A DNA stretch of 64,000 nt, from assembly GCF_012933545.1 (NCBI RefSeq), contig NZ_JAADJU010000004.1, positions 310,001-374,000 on the forward strand, written 5' to 3'. The position numbers and the translations under genes were made by a program. Below are positions 12,601 to 21,993 of this stretch, piece after piece; positions within the stretch are counted from its first letter, which is position 1; every line of letters starts with the position of its first letter. This stretch comes from Rouxiella aceris. GTDB lineage: Bacteria; Pseudomonadota; Gammaproteobacteria; Enterobacterales; Enterobacteriaceae. The notes below the pieces were generated by a model, which saw only the letters and a list, made by a program, of their open reading frames with translations, was not told where the DNA came from and searched no databases.

Positions 12601-13690
12601 GGGTGAGCAACTGAAATGTATCATCACTGGCGCGAACAAGATTTTTTGTGGCGACTTTCAGCTCGCCGGTTAGAGACGGATCGGGACGGGTAAAGGCAGC
12701 GGCCCGGGTAAGGATGCTATCCGCCTGCTGCAGCGCAGCAGCAAGCGCTGTCAGGTTCTTGATAACTGCCGTCATGCTCTCTTTATGTTGACCCGTGCGT
12801 AGCGGCAGATCATCAAGCATTTTCTGGCTGAGTTTTTGCAGCGCCTCTGCCGCTTTACCGCCTGGCGTATACGGTTTTTCCTGCACCAGATCTGATAACT
12901 GCCTGGTCGCCGTCTTCAGCATGTCGGTATTTACCGCCTGGAAGCCACGGTTATACCCCAGGTCACGAAACTCATGCAGCATGGAGGTGTTACCTGCCGG
13001 GGTCGTGCGCAGATCCGCAGGTATGGCGACTGGGGTTGACTCAGCGGCCAAAGGAAAACGTGGCAGGTGTTTTTGCTCAGGCTGCCGGGATGAATAGTCA
13101 CTAAACTCATCCATCAATGCCTGCAGTTCATCACTCTCCTGCAAACTTGTTGTCGTCGGTACGGTTTCCCCTTGCCCGCTGAGCTTATTCAGGTACTTGG
13201 CTTCTGATTGCCTAAATTGTGCCTGTTCAGCAGCACTCAACGCCTTGGTTTCAGGCTCCATCCAGCCATCGGGATCCCCAAGTACGGTGTGGGTAATTTG
13301 TTGATCCAGCGCTTGCCACAGTGCTTCGCCCTCCTCTGGCGTCAGAGGCTTGCCTGCCATGCTATTCAGGGTGGTACTCTCTCCGGACGGCGGGAGGTTA
13401 AATGGGCTTGAGGTGACGCGGTTAAACCAATTGCGTAAAGGTTCGTTATGCATCAGCGCATCGGCAACCAACAGGCCAACGAATTCACATTGCGTCCAGT
13501 CACCGTCCCCGGCTTTACCTTGACGGTAATTGTCTATCACCGTGTGTGCAGTGGCGATAGACAGGGGGATCTGGCGAGGAAAAGAGTTAGCATCAGCGCC
13601 GCTGGTGGTAGTCTTTCTTGCGGCTGAAATAGCCGGAGCCAACGCTGGTTCAACAGAAGAGTGTGACGAATGTTTAATGCCGAGAGTCAT
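6680..13690 (-). CDS. Giant 2336-residue protein with C-terminal LysM-like motif; candidate secreted effector or toxin
   Basis: I do not recognise the family over most of its length. There is no signal peptide: the N-terminus (MTLGIKHSSHSS...) is polar, as in type III effectors. Residues ~160-960 are strongly helical and rich in Ala, Gln, Lys and Leu, suggesting coiled coils. Hydrophobic stretches lie near 995-1020, 1065-1110 and 1750-1790. Residues ~1938-2166 contain LYVDSHGRY, VSFSSPHGKK and VVIFACRTP, a spacing that recalls the 'Stv' putative adhesin domain (inference). A Thr/Ala/Asn linker (~2225-2255) is encoded by 15-bp DNA repeats. The end (~2274-2335: VYISQPGDSLASIFAKY ... VGTKIYIP) resembles LysM. 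The ATG at 13690 has an AGG 7 nt upstream. The 7-kb frame is intact and sits between lrp and trxB, which are normally adjacent; by eye its middle is more A+T-rich than the neighbours, suggesting transfer. Whether it is secreted is unproven. Confidence 0.85.
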   Translation of the reverse strand: MTLGIKHSSHSSVEPALAPAISAARKTTTSGADANSFPRQIPLSIATAHTVIDNYRQGKAGDGDWTQCEFVGLLVADALMHNEPLRNWFNRVTSSPFNLPPSGESTTLNSMAGKPLTPEEGEALWQALDQQITHTVLGDPDGWMEPETKALSAAEQAQFRQSEAKYLNKLSGQGETVPTTTSLQESDELQALMDEFSDYSSRQPEQKHLPRFPLAAESTPVAIPADLRTTPAGNTSMLHEFRDLGYNRGFQAVNTDMLKTATRQLSDLVQEKPYTPGGKAAEALQKLSQKMLDDLPLRTGQHKESMTAVIKNLTALAAALQQADSILTRAAAFTRPDPSLTGELKVATKNLVRASDDTFQLLTRLTGQGDGEWEQAFSEAAVGRFRVDDACGDVIDALKKRGAELKQDKWLKQQAVTHEAGRLTACLQDEVTNLDILAGSKDPQVIGQAANSLQALCEQVKALLAVPQENSELKVLSQITRRLSEVSEALQMAQDTLQAATRLSVSATAKREASPMADKLQQRIDTLHKAMDSLGRTADILGDKLGPGLHQAAETAWSFTHDTHTAYGALEAVANKLLEVKHQLRPAKNLLQVAADKVNHGLKKTGATAGEVVSAIKHSLTNKTHAAQSNLIHLTHKKSQGVAAEYSARLRTAGIGTLGAMETLRNAVSDLSRAAHMAQKADGMTDVPLPEETGGGNEALFAALHEGVSALQQEDAAGTQPLARKKTAPATTKRAQLAERLQRLHGPRDAVRAALQDVQWEVKKAQEDLDLAEELYPKKQHAEEHKRTQTLRKDLRAATAACEKAAKILDEAANSLTAPGRAEKSAVSPTLTQEKQSELPEKATIDKTLREIRAAVREINTSVGAAELAVSKATGKNIDIFSRDARIVKHLANAFAEQTKSVTAEVRDKHAHSVMMTITEMAGDFGKPGDIEGKAFALRLENEYMRALRDKLVLPQSIEKAMAKHQTYSQYLLHAGAKSLQSRLVYKAVNNSLDSLLSTAFPLGGAVRASLKLMMLPYTCHKVEAELMRTVMPTQPRPSDEIDCVLGNLLAIEAHKIVKSLLPTAIKMGIDTLLTAAQIKHEGAKAVIKSAINRAPNDALLSSFLGGAYTLGHKTYQSISQSMERKDVERIKQCLTSGTNLESIDITSNATLQAIRELTEENSTQLQETDMEPASEERSNRSKRSTDKKVKSDRAIQQKYFRAKAAAEDARIKKESQDFQNTIALYNRTGGDISVLNKLIASGDMPESSRDSWNTIKETQDELDSLLQGMHGSTDIILSIDKLIKEKFLLINHGDNPEYTQSIRNSITYLYQEKAFQINLKGEFTSVIDYLKTHPQTFSDDPALRLQQSLVLALQVKFPAECIGLSEKQIYQKALSILANKSADPEKAQTLASAHQIAHYIIFNKKEWEGAPTDIRVANSFYKYISASEGKKVSIAEIFKTFSDSLKSPAAEYTGLSDLQPIWEYWDRPDSEYYQQIEDYKANHAENEAIDDMYFLAASAGVDPADLNQPPVAVKTFKIEVPVAEVRLSEPGKTVKGDFNHYNTEKGSVTLFQTKSGDYWSLSTVGNNKSLIKIDKATFEKYSPTSGINDEATVKEFFKDTGVAEESLPEPKTTSVANKYLDITDSITFFFYHLGRKITGREPKRVLPTIPVEQRYYKVNSCEASPTTQSKSMNALMVEDATAANKMAADEKKNFSSFDRRTKPANWDNLSYQQKLLRSMGNAWGHIKDFNLALFKPLELYIRSLEDAGYKPSEEEMAEAYLDLALAVGTVGIGTVIKSAQATKTALELVKEARTLGLKGKNFKQFMFKGMTPWLKSAAKGAITAPLREIFPVYDLADLATSMAKKPPKAQALSFETPPPVAQKSPTAHSAENTPRTKSEPDKDIHTSATKNVLAAEKKLAEDVTLIPADTSVSGQNIIMTQPSEGMRLIKAENSQAKTLYVDSHGRYQNTPSPLRSFFNKIREIFSGSGIEEEKITHSVPVPKGKKVSFSSPHGKKTDTMKTSTELRMAPSHSPFGTVTSDSYQANPIHDVSLEINEKVLKMTPEDRAKLAEEQGLRRHDEVKPENEQKLVTGTRESGKVRNMLFTEYKYPGLDTNEQIKDAARGVDSLHFQGAQNPEFAGDLLVIEPEYVVTLERVLKDLNDSATYQGYNHVVIFACRTPSTKPASGSYPLNSITAKGTSKAADSGSEGAADNAVERVELHFERKDGVLVFVGSKAIQETEAAETKTANTATASTTAANTTTANTATADATEMTKSVAQSIASDNPENIIAPGKVYISQPGDSLASIFAKYCNLPTTPETTMDAFKQVNPDVPDIPGLEMVELNVGTKIYIPMS
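6935..7005 (-). repeat. Imperfect 15-bp coding repeats (Thr/Ala/Asn linker)
   Basis: Four to five degenerate copies of a 15-bp unit of the type GGCCGTTGTTGTATT lie head to tail. They encode T-A-N-T-type pentapeptides that join the Stv-like region to the LysM-like end of the giant protein. Such in-frame repeats can vary in number without breaking the frame. Confidence 0.7.
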
Positions 13691-15046
<1,356 letters not shown>

Positions 15047-15067
15047 TCGTCCCATGGCGACCTCCAG

Positions 15068-15091
15068 GCGACCTACGGGTCGCTTTTTTTT
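15068..15091 (+). terminator. Rho-independent terminator of trxB
   Basis: GCGACC and GGTCGC form a 6-bp stem with a 4-nt loop, followed immediately by a run of eight T. It lies 21 bp after the trxB stop codon. Confidence 0.9.
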
Positions 15092-15345
15092 ATGGCTAAC
15101 CGGCGAGATTATTTATAAAAGTCGGCTGTTTTCACCATCGGTCCAGCCATGTAGTATATAGCGGCTTTCCACAGCCACTGGAAACCAACGGACAATGGCA
15201 TCCTCAGTGGTGTTTTTTGGATCATGCGTACTGCGTTCGGGGTTCTCTGGAGCGGTCTCACTCCACCCTGTTTTGCCGCATGTCACTTTTTACAGGCGCG
15301 ACCTGTCAGCAGGCCCCTGTCTTTGCTACGCAGACTGATTTTCTG

Positions 15346-17112
15346 ATGAATAAAACACGGCAACAAGAATTAATCCGCTGGCTCAAGCAACAGAGCGCCA
15401 GGGCAAAAAGTTGGATCCGCCTCTCCATGATGCTGGGTCTGTTATCGGGTCTGCTTATTCTGGCCCAGGCCTGGTTACTGGCAGGCTTGCTGCATAGCCT
15501 GATTGTCACCCAGACACCACGGGACACTCTGTGGCAAAGCTTTCTTTTCCTGGCACTGACCTTTGTCTTGCGCGCGGCGATCACCTGGTTACGCGAGCAA
15601 GTGGGATTTATCTGTGGTCGCGTGATCCGTGAAGAGATGCGCAAACTGGTGCTTGACCGCTTGCATACCCTGGGCCCCGCGTGGATCAAGGGCAAACCGG
15701 CGGGCAGTTGGGCGACGCTGATCCTCGAACAGATCGAGGATATGCAGGACTATTATGCCCGCTATCTGCCGCAAATCTCGTTGGCGGGGATTATTCCCTT
15801 ACTGATCCTGGTCAGCATTTTTCCCATTAACTGGGCTGCCGGTCTGATTTTATTTGCCACTGCGCCGCTGATCCCGGTGTTTATGGCGCTGGTCGGCATG
15901 GGCGCGGCGGATGCCAATCGCCGCAACTTTGTAGCACTGGCGCGTCTGAGTGGCAATTTCCTCGACAGCCTGCGTGGCCTGGACACGCTACGACTGTTCG
16001 ATCGTGCCGCTGCTGAAACCCGACAGATCAAAGACTCGACCGAACAGTTTCGCGCCCGCACCATGGAAGTGCTGCGCCTGGCTTTTCTCTCCTCTGCCGT
16101 GCTGGAGTTTTTTGCCTCGATCTCCATTGCCGTGGTAGCGGTCTATTTTGGCTTCTCCTACCTGGGCGAGTTGCACTTTGGCAGTTACGGCACGCCGGTG
16201 ACCCTGTTTGCCGGTTTTCTGGTACTGATCCTGGCCCCTGAATTCTTTCAGCCACTGCGCGATCTGGGGGTGTTTTATCATGCCAAAGCCCAGGCCGTCG
16301 GTGCTGCCGAAAGTCTGCTGGAGTTTTTAACCAGCGAAGTGGATATCCCTTCTACCGGTCAACAACCGTGGGACAATAGCGCGCCATTAACCTTGCAGGC
16401 CGAGGAGATGTATATCTTGTCCCCGGAAGGCAAAACCCTCGCCGGTCCACTGAATTTCACTTTGCAGGCCGGCCGCCGCGTGGCCATTGTCGGTTTAAGT
16501 GGGGCCGGGAAAAGTTCGCTGCTTAATGCGTTATTGGGCTTTCTGCCTTATCGCGGCTCGTTGACGGTAAACGGCACAGCGTTGCGCGATATTGATGCCG
16601 ATGCATGGCGGCAGCAGATCAGTTGGGTAGGACAAGATCCCCATTTACCGGCGGTGACGCTGCGGCAAAATATTCTGCTCGGTCAGCCACAAGCTACGGA
16701 ACAGCAACTGGCGGCAGTGATTGAACAAGCCTATGTCAGCGAGTTTTTACCTTTGCTTCCCGCTGGCCTCGATACGGCGATCGGCGAAGATGCGGCACGT
16801 CTGTCCGTCGGGCAGGCGCAGCGAGTTGCTGTCGCCCGTGCCCTGCTGTCACCCTGCGCCCTGCTGCTGCTCGATGAGCCAACGGCCAGTCTGGATGCGC
16901 ACAGTGAACAACGGGTAATGAGTGCCCTTAGCCAGGCGGCCATCCGGCAAACCACCTTATTGGTGACCCATCGTCTGGAAGATAGTGAAAACTTTGACGA
17001 AGTATGGGTGATGGATAAAGGCCAGGTGGTAGAACAGGGAACCAGTCAGCAACTGCGAGATCAACATGGCCATTTTGCCAGACTGCTTGCCCAACGAAGC
17101 CAGGAGCTGTAA
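15346..17112 (+). CDS. cydD: Glutathione/cysteine exporter ABC subunit CydD
   Basis: One half of the heterodimeric CydDC exporter, which sends cysteine and glutathione to the periplasm and is needed to assemble cytochrome bd. The 588 residues equal the E. coli length. Six hydrophobic segments fill residues ~20-320. The nucleotide-binding domain has Walker [12 protein letters not shown], signature LSVGQAQR and Walker B LLLLDEPTASLD. I chose ATG 15346 (MNKTRQQELIRWLKQQ, as in E. coli); the frame stays open 43 codons upstream without similarity. It is followed by cydC after 2 bp, so the two are translationally linked. Confidence 0.98.
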   Translation: MNKTRQQELIRWLKQQSARAKSWIRLSMMLGLLSGLLILAQAWLLAGLLHSLIVTQTPRDTLWQSFLFLALTFVLRAAITWLREQVGFICGRVIREEMRKLVLDRLHTLGPAWIKGKPAGSWATLILEQIEDMQDYYARYLPQISLAGIIPLLILVSIFPINWAAGLILFATAPLIPVFMALVGMGAADANRRNFVALARLSGNFLDSLRGLDTLRLFDRAAAETRQIKDSTEQFRARTMEVLRLAFLSSAVLEFFASISIAVVAVYFGFSYLGELHFGSYGTPVTLFAGFLVLILAPEFFQPLRDLGVFYHAKAQAVGAAESLLEFLTSEVDIPSTGQQPWDNSAPLTLQAEEMYILSPEGKTLAGPLNFTLQAGRRVAIVGLSGAGKSSLLNALLGFLPYRGSLTVNGTALRDIDADAWRQQISWVGQDPHLPAVTLRQNILLGQPQATEQQLAAVIEQAYVSEFLPLLPAGLDTAIGEDAARLSVGQAQRVAVARALLSPCALLLLDEPTASLDAHSEQRVMSALSQAAIRQTTLLVTHRLEDSENFDEVWVMDKGQVVEQGTSQQLRDQHGHFARLLAQRSQEL

Positions 17113-17114
17113 TT

Positions 17115-18872
17115 GTGAAAACTCTGCTGCCCTTTTTAGCGCTCTACCGCCGCCATAGCTTTCTGATGGCACTCGGCATCCTGCTGGCGATCGTCACCCT
17201 GTTAGCCAGTATCAGTCTGCTCAGCCTTTCCGGCTGGTTTCTGGCTGCGTCGTCGCTGGCCGGGATCGCCGGTCTGTACAGCTTTAACTATATGCTGCCG
17301 GCAGCAGGCGTACGTGGGGCGGCTATTTTCCGCACCGCCGGGCGCTATGCCGAACGCCTGGTCAGCCACGATGCCACCTTCCGCGTATTGGCGCATCTGC
17401 GCGTCTTTACTTTTACTCGCCTATTGCCCCTCTCCCCCGGTGCCATTGCCCGTTTCCAAAAAGCCGAGCTGCTCAATCGCCTGGTGGCCGATGTCGATAC
17501 CCTCGACCATCTGTACCTGCGGGTTATCTCACCGTTAATCACCGCGCTGGTGGTGATTGTCGTGGTCACGCTCGGGCTGGGTTATCTGGACCTCAGGCTG
17601 GCATTGACCCTCGGCGGTATTATGCTCGGGCTGCTAGTGCTGCTGCCGGTAGTGTTTTACCGTGCTGGTCAGCCAATTGGCCGTGACCTGACGCAACTGC
17701 GGGCCGAGTATCGCACGCAGTTGCATAGTTGGTTACAAGGCCAGGCGGAGCTGGTGATCTTTGGCGAACAGGCGCGCAGCCGCCAGCAACTCGATGCCAT
17801 CGAACAAAACTGGCTGGACCGTCAGCAACAGCAGGCAAAACTTTCTGGTCTGTCGCAGGCGTTGATGATTGCCGCTTCGGGCCTTACCCTCTGTCTGCTG
17901 CTCTGGCTGGCCGCTGGCGGCATTGGTTCACTGCCTGCCCCCGGTGCACTGTTGGCGCTGTTTGTCTTTACGCCGTTGGCGGCCTTTGAAGCTCTGGGAC
18001 CGGTTGCCGGTGCCTTCCAGCATTTGGGCCAGGTGATCGCCTCTGCCGGGCGCGTCAGCCAGATTATCGATCAGCAACCTACCGTGACTTTTCCCGGGGA
18101 AGGCGCGCCGCTGACGAAACAGGCCAGCATCAGACTGCAGGATGTCAGTTTTAGCTATCCACTCCAGCCGCTCGCGGTACTCAAGGGGATAGACCTGACC
18201 CTGACCACCGGGGAAAAAGTGGCGCTGTTGGGTAAGACCGGCTGCGGTAAATCGACGTTGATTCAGTTAATGACCCGCGCCTGGGACCCACAGCAAGGCA
18301 GCATCCTGCTCAACGACCAGCCCCTTGCCAACTATGCCGAATCGACGCTGCGCAGCATGATGACCATCCTCAGCCAGCGCGTTCACGTATTTAACAGTAC
18401 GCTGCGCGATAATCTGTTACTGGCCGCGCCTGACAGCAGCGACGATCGTCTTGCCGAAGTATTGCGCCAGGTTGAATTGCAGAGCCTGCTGGAAGACCAG
18501 GGACTGAACGCCTGGCTTGGCGAAGGCGGTCGGCAGTTATCCGGGGGGGAACAGCGCCGTCTGGGTCTGGCTCGTGCGCTGTTACACGATGCGCCACTGT
18601 GGATCCTCGACGAACCTACCGAAGGACTGGATGCTGAAACCGAGCGCCATATCCTCAGCCTGCTGGAGACACATTGTCAGCATAAGACCTTGCTATTGGT
18701 CACCCACCGTCTGGCGGGTCTGAATAAAATGGACCGTATCTGTGTGATGGAAGAAGGGCAGATTGTCGAACAGGGCCAGCCGGCCGAATTATTGGCCAGA
18801 CAAGGGCATTATGCTGGTTTATATACAAAAACCTTAATGATGCAAGGTGGAGAGGCTAACGCTCAACTATAA
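17115..18872 (+). CDS. cydC: Glutathione/cysteine exporter ABC subunit CydC
   Basis: Partner of CydD in the inner membrane exporter. The 585-residue product starts at a GTG (MKTLLPFLALYRRH) 2 bp after cydD. It has an N-terminal ABC membrane domain (to about residue 320), then Walker A GKTGCGKST, signature LSGGEQRRLGLARALL and Walker B LWILDEPTEGLD. The aat gene follows 66 bp downstream on the same strand. Both the GTG start and the tight spacing support coupled translation with cydD. Confidence 0.98.
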   Translation: MKTLLPFLALYRRHSFLMALGILLAIVTLLASISLLSLSGWFLAASSLAGIAGLYSFNYMLPAAGVRGAAIFRTAGRYAERLVSHDATFRVLAHLRVFTFTRLLPLSPGAIARFQKAELLNRLVADVDTLDHLYLRVISPLITALVVIVVVTLGLGYLDLRLALTLGGIMLGLLVLLPVVFYRAGQPIGRDLTQLRAEYRTQLHSWLQGQAELVIFGEQARSRQQLDAIEQNWLDRQQQQAKLSGLSQALMIAASGLTLCLLLWLAAGGIGSLPAPGALLALFVFTPLAAFEALGPVAGAFQHLGQVIASAGRVSQIIDQQPTVTFPGEGAPLTKQASIRLQDVSFSYPLQPLAVLKGIDLTLTTGEKVALLGKTGCGKSTLIQLMTRAWDPQQGSILLNDQPLANYAESTLRSMMTILSQRVHVFNSTLRDNLLLAAPDSSDDRLAEVLRQVELQSLLEDQGLNAWLGEGGRQLSGGEQRRLGLARALLHDAPLWILDEPTEGLDAETERHILSLLETHCQHKTLLLVTHRLAGLNKMDRICVMEEGQIVEQGQPAELLARQGHYAGLYTKTLMMQGGEANAQL

Positions 18873-18938
18873 TCTTACTCACACTCCTCTATCTTGACGT
18901 TTCAGGGGAGCAGTTTTTGCCCCCTGATTAGGATATCT

Positions 18939-19658
18939 ATGCGTTTGGTGCATCTCTTAGCAGACTCTGTCGCCTTCCCTCACCCGGAGACAGCATTGGG
19001 TCACCCCAACGGGTTGCTGGCCATGGGGGGCGATTTATCCCCCTCTCGTTTACTTGCTGCCTACCGCAGCGGTATCTTTCCCTGGTTTGAAACCGGGGGG
19101 CCGATCCTCTGGTGGTCACCTGACCCACGGGCCGTTCTGCTGCCCACAGAGCGTCATATCAGTCGCAGCATGCGCCGCTTTCTGCGCCAGACATCCTATC
19201 GCTATACCCTTAATCGCGCCTTTGAGCAGGTCATCAACGGCTGTGCCGAACAGCGCATAGAGGGAACCTGGATTGGTCCTCTGGTTAAGCAGGGCTATCT
19301 GCAGCTCCATGAGCTGGGTCATGCACACTCTATTGAGGTGTGGTCGGGCGATCAATTGGTCGGCGGAATGTACGGCGTGGCCATGGGTGGATTATTTTGT
19401 GGGGAATCAATGTTCAGCCGCAGTTTGAACGCCTCCAAATGCGCAGTAATGACTTTTTGCCAATATTTTACCCGTAATGGCGGAGAACTGATTGACTGTC
19501 AGGTGCTCAACCCTCACACTGCGTCGCTGGGTGCGAAAGAGATCCCCCGCCGCCAATTTTTGCAGCAGTTATCCTTGCTTTCGCCTCGCCAGTTGCCGCC
19601 AGAATGCTGGCAGCCACAAGACTTACCCCCACATGACGTGATTTGCCATCCCTCCTGA
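18939..19658 (+). CDS. aat: Leucyl/phenylalanyl-tRNA-protein transferase
   Basis: Attaches Leu or Phe from charged tRNA to proteins that begin with Arg or Lys, which makes them N-degron substrates of ClpS/ClpAP; clpA and clpS lie about 3 kb downstream. The 239-residue product carries the family core [19 protein letters not shown], then [12 protein letters not shown] and [21 protein letters not shown] chose ATG 18939 ([17 protein letters not shown]), which matches the family start; 15 extra upstream codons lack similarity. Confidence 0.97.
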   Translation: MRLVHLLADSVAFPHPETALGHPNGLLAMGGDLSPSRLLAAYRSGIFPWFETGGPILWWSPDPRAVLLPTERHISRSMRRFLRQTSYRYTLNRAFEQVINGCAEQRIEGTWIGPLVKQGYLQLHELGHAHSIEVWSGDQLVGGMYGVAMGGLFCGESMFSRSLNASKCAVMTFCQYFTRNGGELIDCQVLNPHTASLGAKEIPRRQFLQQLSLLSPRQLPPECWQPQDLPPHDVICHPS

Positions 19659-19751
19659 TGGATTAGGGAATGGGTGCGGAATACACCAACACTTCTTTAC
19701 ATAATGTGGGTTTTTCGGCATTATCTTGCCGGTTAAAAACTATGGTAGTAA

Positions 19752-19985
<234 letters not shown>

Positions 19986-20339
19986 TAGGCTCACTCATCG
20001 CTGATTTATCCCGCGATACTTGAGGTTACCCATTGCGCTCTGCCCGCATTTAGCAATAAATGTGGCCAGGGCGTTTTGTGGTTTCCGCCATCTATGATCT
20101 GTACAGTCAACAATAGCGACTGCGCAGATTTCAACTACACCCATAGTTAGACTTTGAGCCTAACTATGGGTGCAGTTATATAACATCAACATAAAACCTC
20201 TTCTTCTTGTGATAAATCCATAAGTTTCTGCTTAATTCTGAAAGATAGCTTCCTGCCAACTCGTTATGATCCGCAACATATTGTTATCTTATTCGATTGA
20301 AAGAATCGTAAATTTATCCTTGCTTGCGGAGTCTTAATT
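19986..20339. other. Intergenic region infA-sopB homologue
   Basis: 354 bp with no gene or tRNA cloverleaf that I can detect. A 13-bp perfect inverted repeat lies at 20138-20172, and the following sequence to 20339 is A+T-rich, as expected for the promoter of the sopB-like gene. The region marks the left edge of the foreign insert at the position held by serW in E. coli. Confidence 0.55.
20138..20172. repeat. 13-bp perfect inverted repeat upstream of the sopB homologue
   Basis: CACCCATAGTTAG and CTAACTATGGGTG are separated by 9 nt, about 170 bp before the start codon of the sopB-like gene. It lacks a T tract, so it is either an operator, the end of an inserted element, or an RNA hairpin. Confidence 0.7.
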
Positions 20340-21884
20340 GTGTGGTCATTAATAAATAAATCAGCACATCAGAGCTATAATTTTAGCACTGAGCTGGCAC
20401 GGCCCGATGCGGCTTCATCATCAGCCCCTATTTTAACCAAGTATGAAAAAAGTCCACCGAAAGCCGATGAAATAATAAAAACCAGTGGTGAGAATATCAC
20501 TCCTCCCCCCCGTTCGATTGCGGCTCTTGGCAAAATGCAGACTGAAATGCTGATTACCGCAGGATCCGTTATGGATAAATTACAACTCAATGCGAAAAGT
20601 TTATTATCACTGCCTGGGCTTTTAACAATTTCAGGTTCTGGTGACCGCCAGGCCACGCAATCCGAGATAAAAACCGTTAGTCGATTAAAAAAAACATTAA
20701 TTCGCCATATTGCTGCGCAATTCGATAAAAAGCACAAAGTTGTGACCAAAGGAATTGAGAAAACTATCCGTCAGGAGTTTAAAGATACGGCCATAACCCT
20801 GCGCAATAATAAAAACTGGCAATCGGTGCAAACACATTTTGTACATAATAATAAAAGATACATCAGTACATTAGTTCCTGCTGCAGCAATGAAATATTCT
20901 TCCTGCGATATGTTTGAAACGCCATACAACAACTCCGGCGTCTGTGGTTCATCGACCAAAAACACTAAACACGCAACGAATTTATGGACCTCAGAAATTT
21001 CCGTTCCTGAGGGTAAGGGGAGACCCAGGGAATTATTTAGAGGTGTTCGTCACGGCATTCTTTCCCCTTATGGGTTGAAAAAAAATGATCCGGCACGGCA
21101 AGCTGGCGCTTTAGCCCAGGCAAAAGAGGTGGTAACCGCCGCGCTGTATACTAAACCCGATTTGATGCTAAAGGCGCTAGCAGGCGAGCCAGTCTCTCTG
21201 CAAATCGTCTCCACTTCGCTGGTAACGGCAAGCCAGATCGGCAACGAGGAAGATATGCTTAACGATCAGATGAATGCCTGGCAAACACTTGCCAAGCAAA
21301 CACCGTTGAAATTACCTGTCAGGGTGAGCAACGAGGAAGTTAAGGAGATAAAAGTCAGCCTCAACGTTGCAGCATTCAACTTTGGTGTCAACGAATTGGC
21401 ATTGAAATTTGGCCTGGGTTGGGCAACGTCAGATCGCTATAACCAGCAGGCGGTTAAACAGCTTTTAGGTGATGATCTTATGTCGGCTTCCCCCGGTGGA
21501 ATGGTAGGTGAATATCTGCTTAACATGCCGAAAAATGGTCAAAAGGTGATGGAGCTAAGTCAGCAGTTCAGGAAAATCCTGCTTGATAAGTCATACTGCC
21601 ATGATAATGGCACGCCTTATAAGGCGGCACAATATGCTGCCATGCTGGCCTATGAAATTGGCGCAGTCCCCTGCTGGAACTGCAAAAATGGAAAAGACAG
21701 AACAGGCATGCTGGATACAGAACTCAAACGCGAAATCGTCAGCCAGAATCAGGGAGAGCCCCTCAGTCAACCCGGGGCGCCTCTCAATGAGAATAACAAA
21801 CAGTTATTTCAGAAGGTAAAGCTTCACGGCGGTAACCAGGAAGTTCAATCGTATAACGACGGTGTGGCAGATAATAAGGGTTAA
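20340..21884 (+). CDS. SopB/SigD/IpgD-family phosphoinositide phosphatase effector
   Basis: 514 residues, compared with 561 for Salmonella SopB and 538 for Shigella IpgD. The CX5R phosphatase signature is intact in WNCKNGKDRTGM (Cys448, Arg454), close to SopB's WNCKSGKDRTGM. The second conserved motif, FNFGVNELALKFG, is at ~346-358. These effectors are delivered by type III secretion and hydrolyse host phosphoinositides, reshaping membranes and Akt/ARF6 signalling. The N-terminus has no signal peptide and is Ser/Lys-rich, as for T3SS substrates. The GTG start has a GGAG 8 nt upstream. Its A+T-rich base composition differs from infA and clpA, suggesting horizontal transfer. The SigE-type chaperone follows. 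No secretion apparatus genes are in the window, so the delivery system is inferred. Confidence 0.95.
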   Translation: MWSLINKSAHQSYNFSTELARPDAASSSAPILTKYEKSPPKADEIIKTSGENITPPPRSIAALGKMQTEMLITAGSVMDKLQLNAKSLLSLPGLLTISGSGDRQATQSEIKTVSRLKKTLIRHIAAQFDKKHKVVTKGIEKTIRQEFKDTAITLRNNKNWQSVQTHFVHNNKRYISTLVPAAAMKYSSCDMFETPYNNSGVCGSSTKNTKHATNLWTSEISVPEGKGRPRELFRGVRHGILSPYGLKKNDPARQAGALAQAKEVVTAALYTKPDLMLKALAGEPVSLQIVSTSLVTASQIGNEEDMLNDQMNAWQTLAKQTPLKLPVRVSNEEVKEIKVSLNVAAFNFGVNELALKFGLGWATSDRYNQQAVKQLLGDDLMSASPGGMVGEYLLNMPKNGQKVMELSQQFRKILLDKSYCHDNGTPYKAAQYAAMLAYEIGAVPCWNCKNGKDRTGMLDTELKREIVSQNQGEPLSQPGAPLNENNKQLFQKVKLHGGNQEVQSYNDGVADNKG

Positions 21885-21940
21885 AATATTTGCCGCTTCT
21901 ATGATGAGTTGGTCATTAGTACAACCTATCTATAATCATC

Positions 21941-21977
21941 AGGTGGGGCAATAGGTGTATTGCCTCCACCTTTGTTA
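21941..21977 (+). terminator. Hairpin between effector and chaperone genes
   Basis: AGGTGGGGCAATA and TATTGCCTCCACCT pair almost perfectly with a 4-nt loop and one bulge, followed by TTTGTT. It lies 57 bp after the phosphatase stop and 23 bp before the chaperone start. It looks like a terminator or attenuator that would lower chaperone expression from the upstream promoter. Confidence 0.6.
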
Positions 21978-21993
21978 AAAATGCAAAAATACA

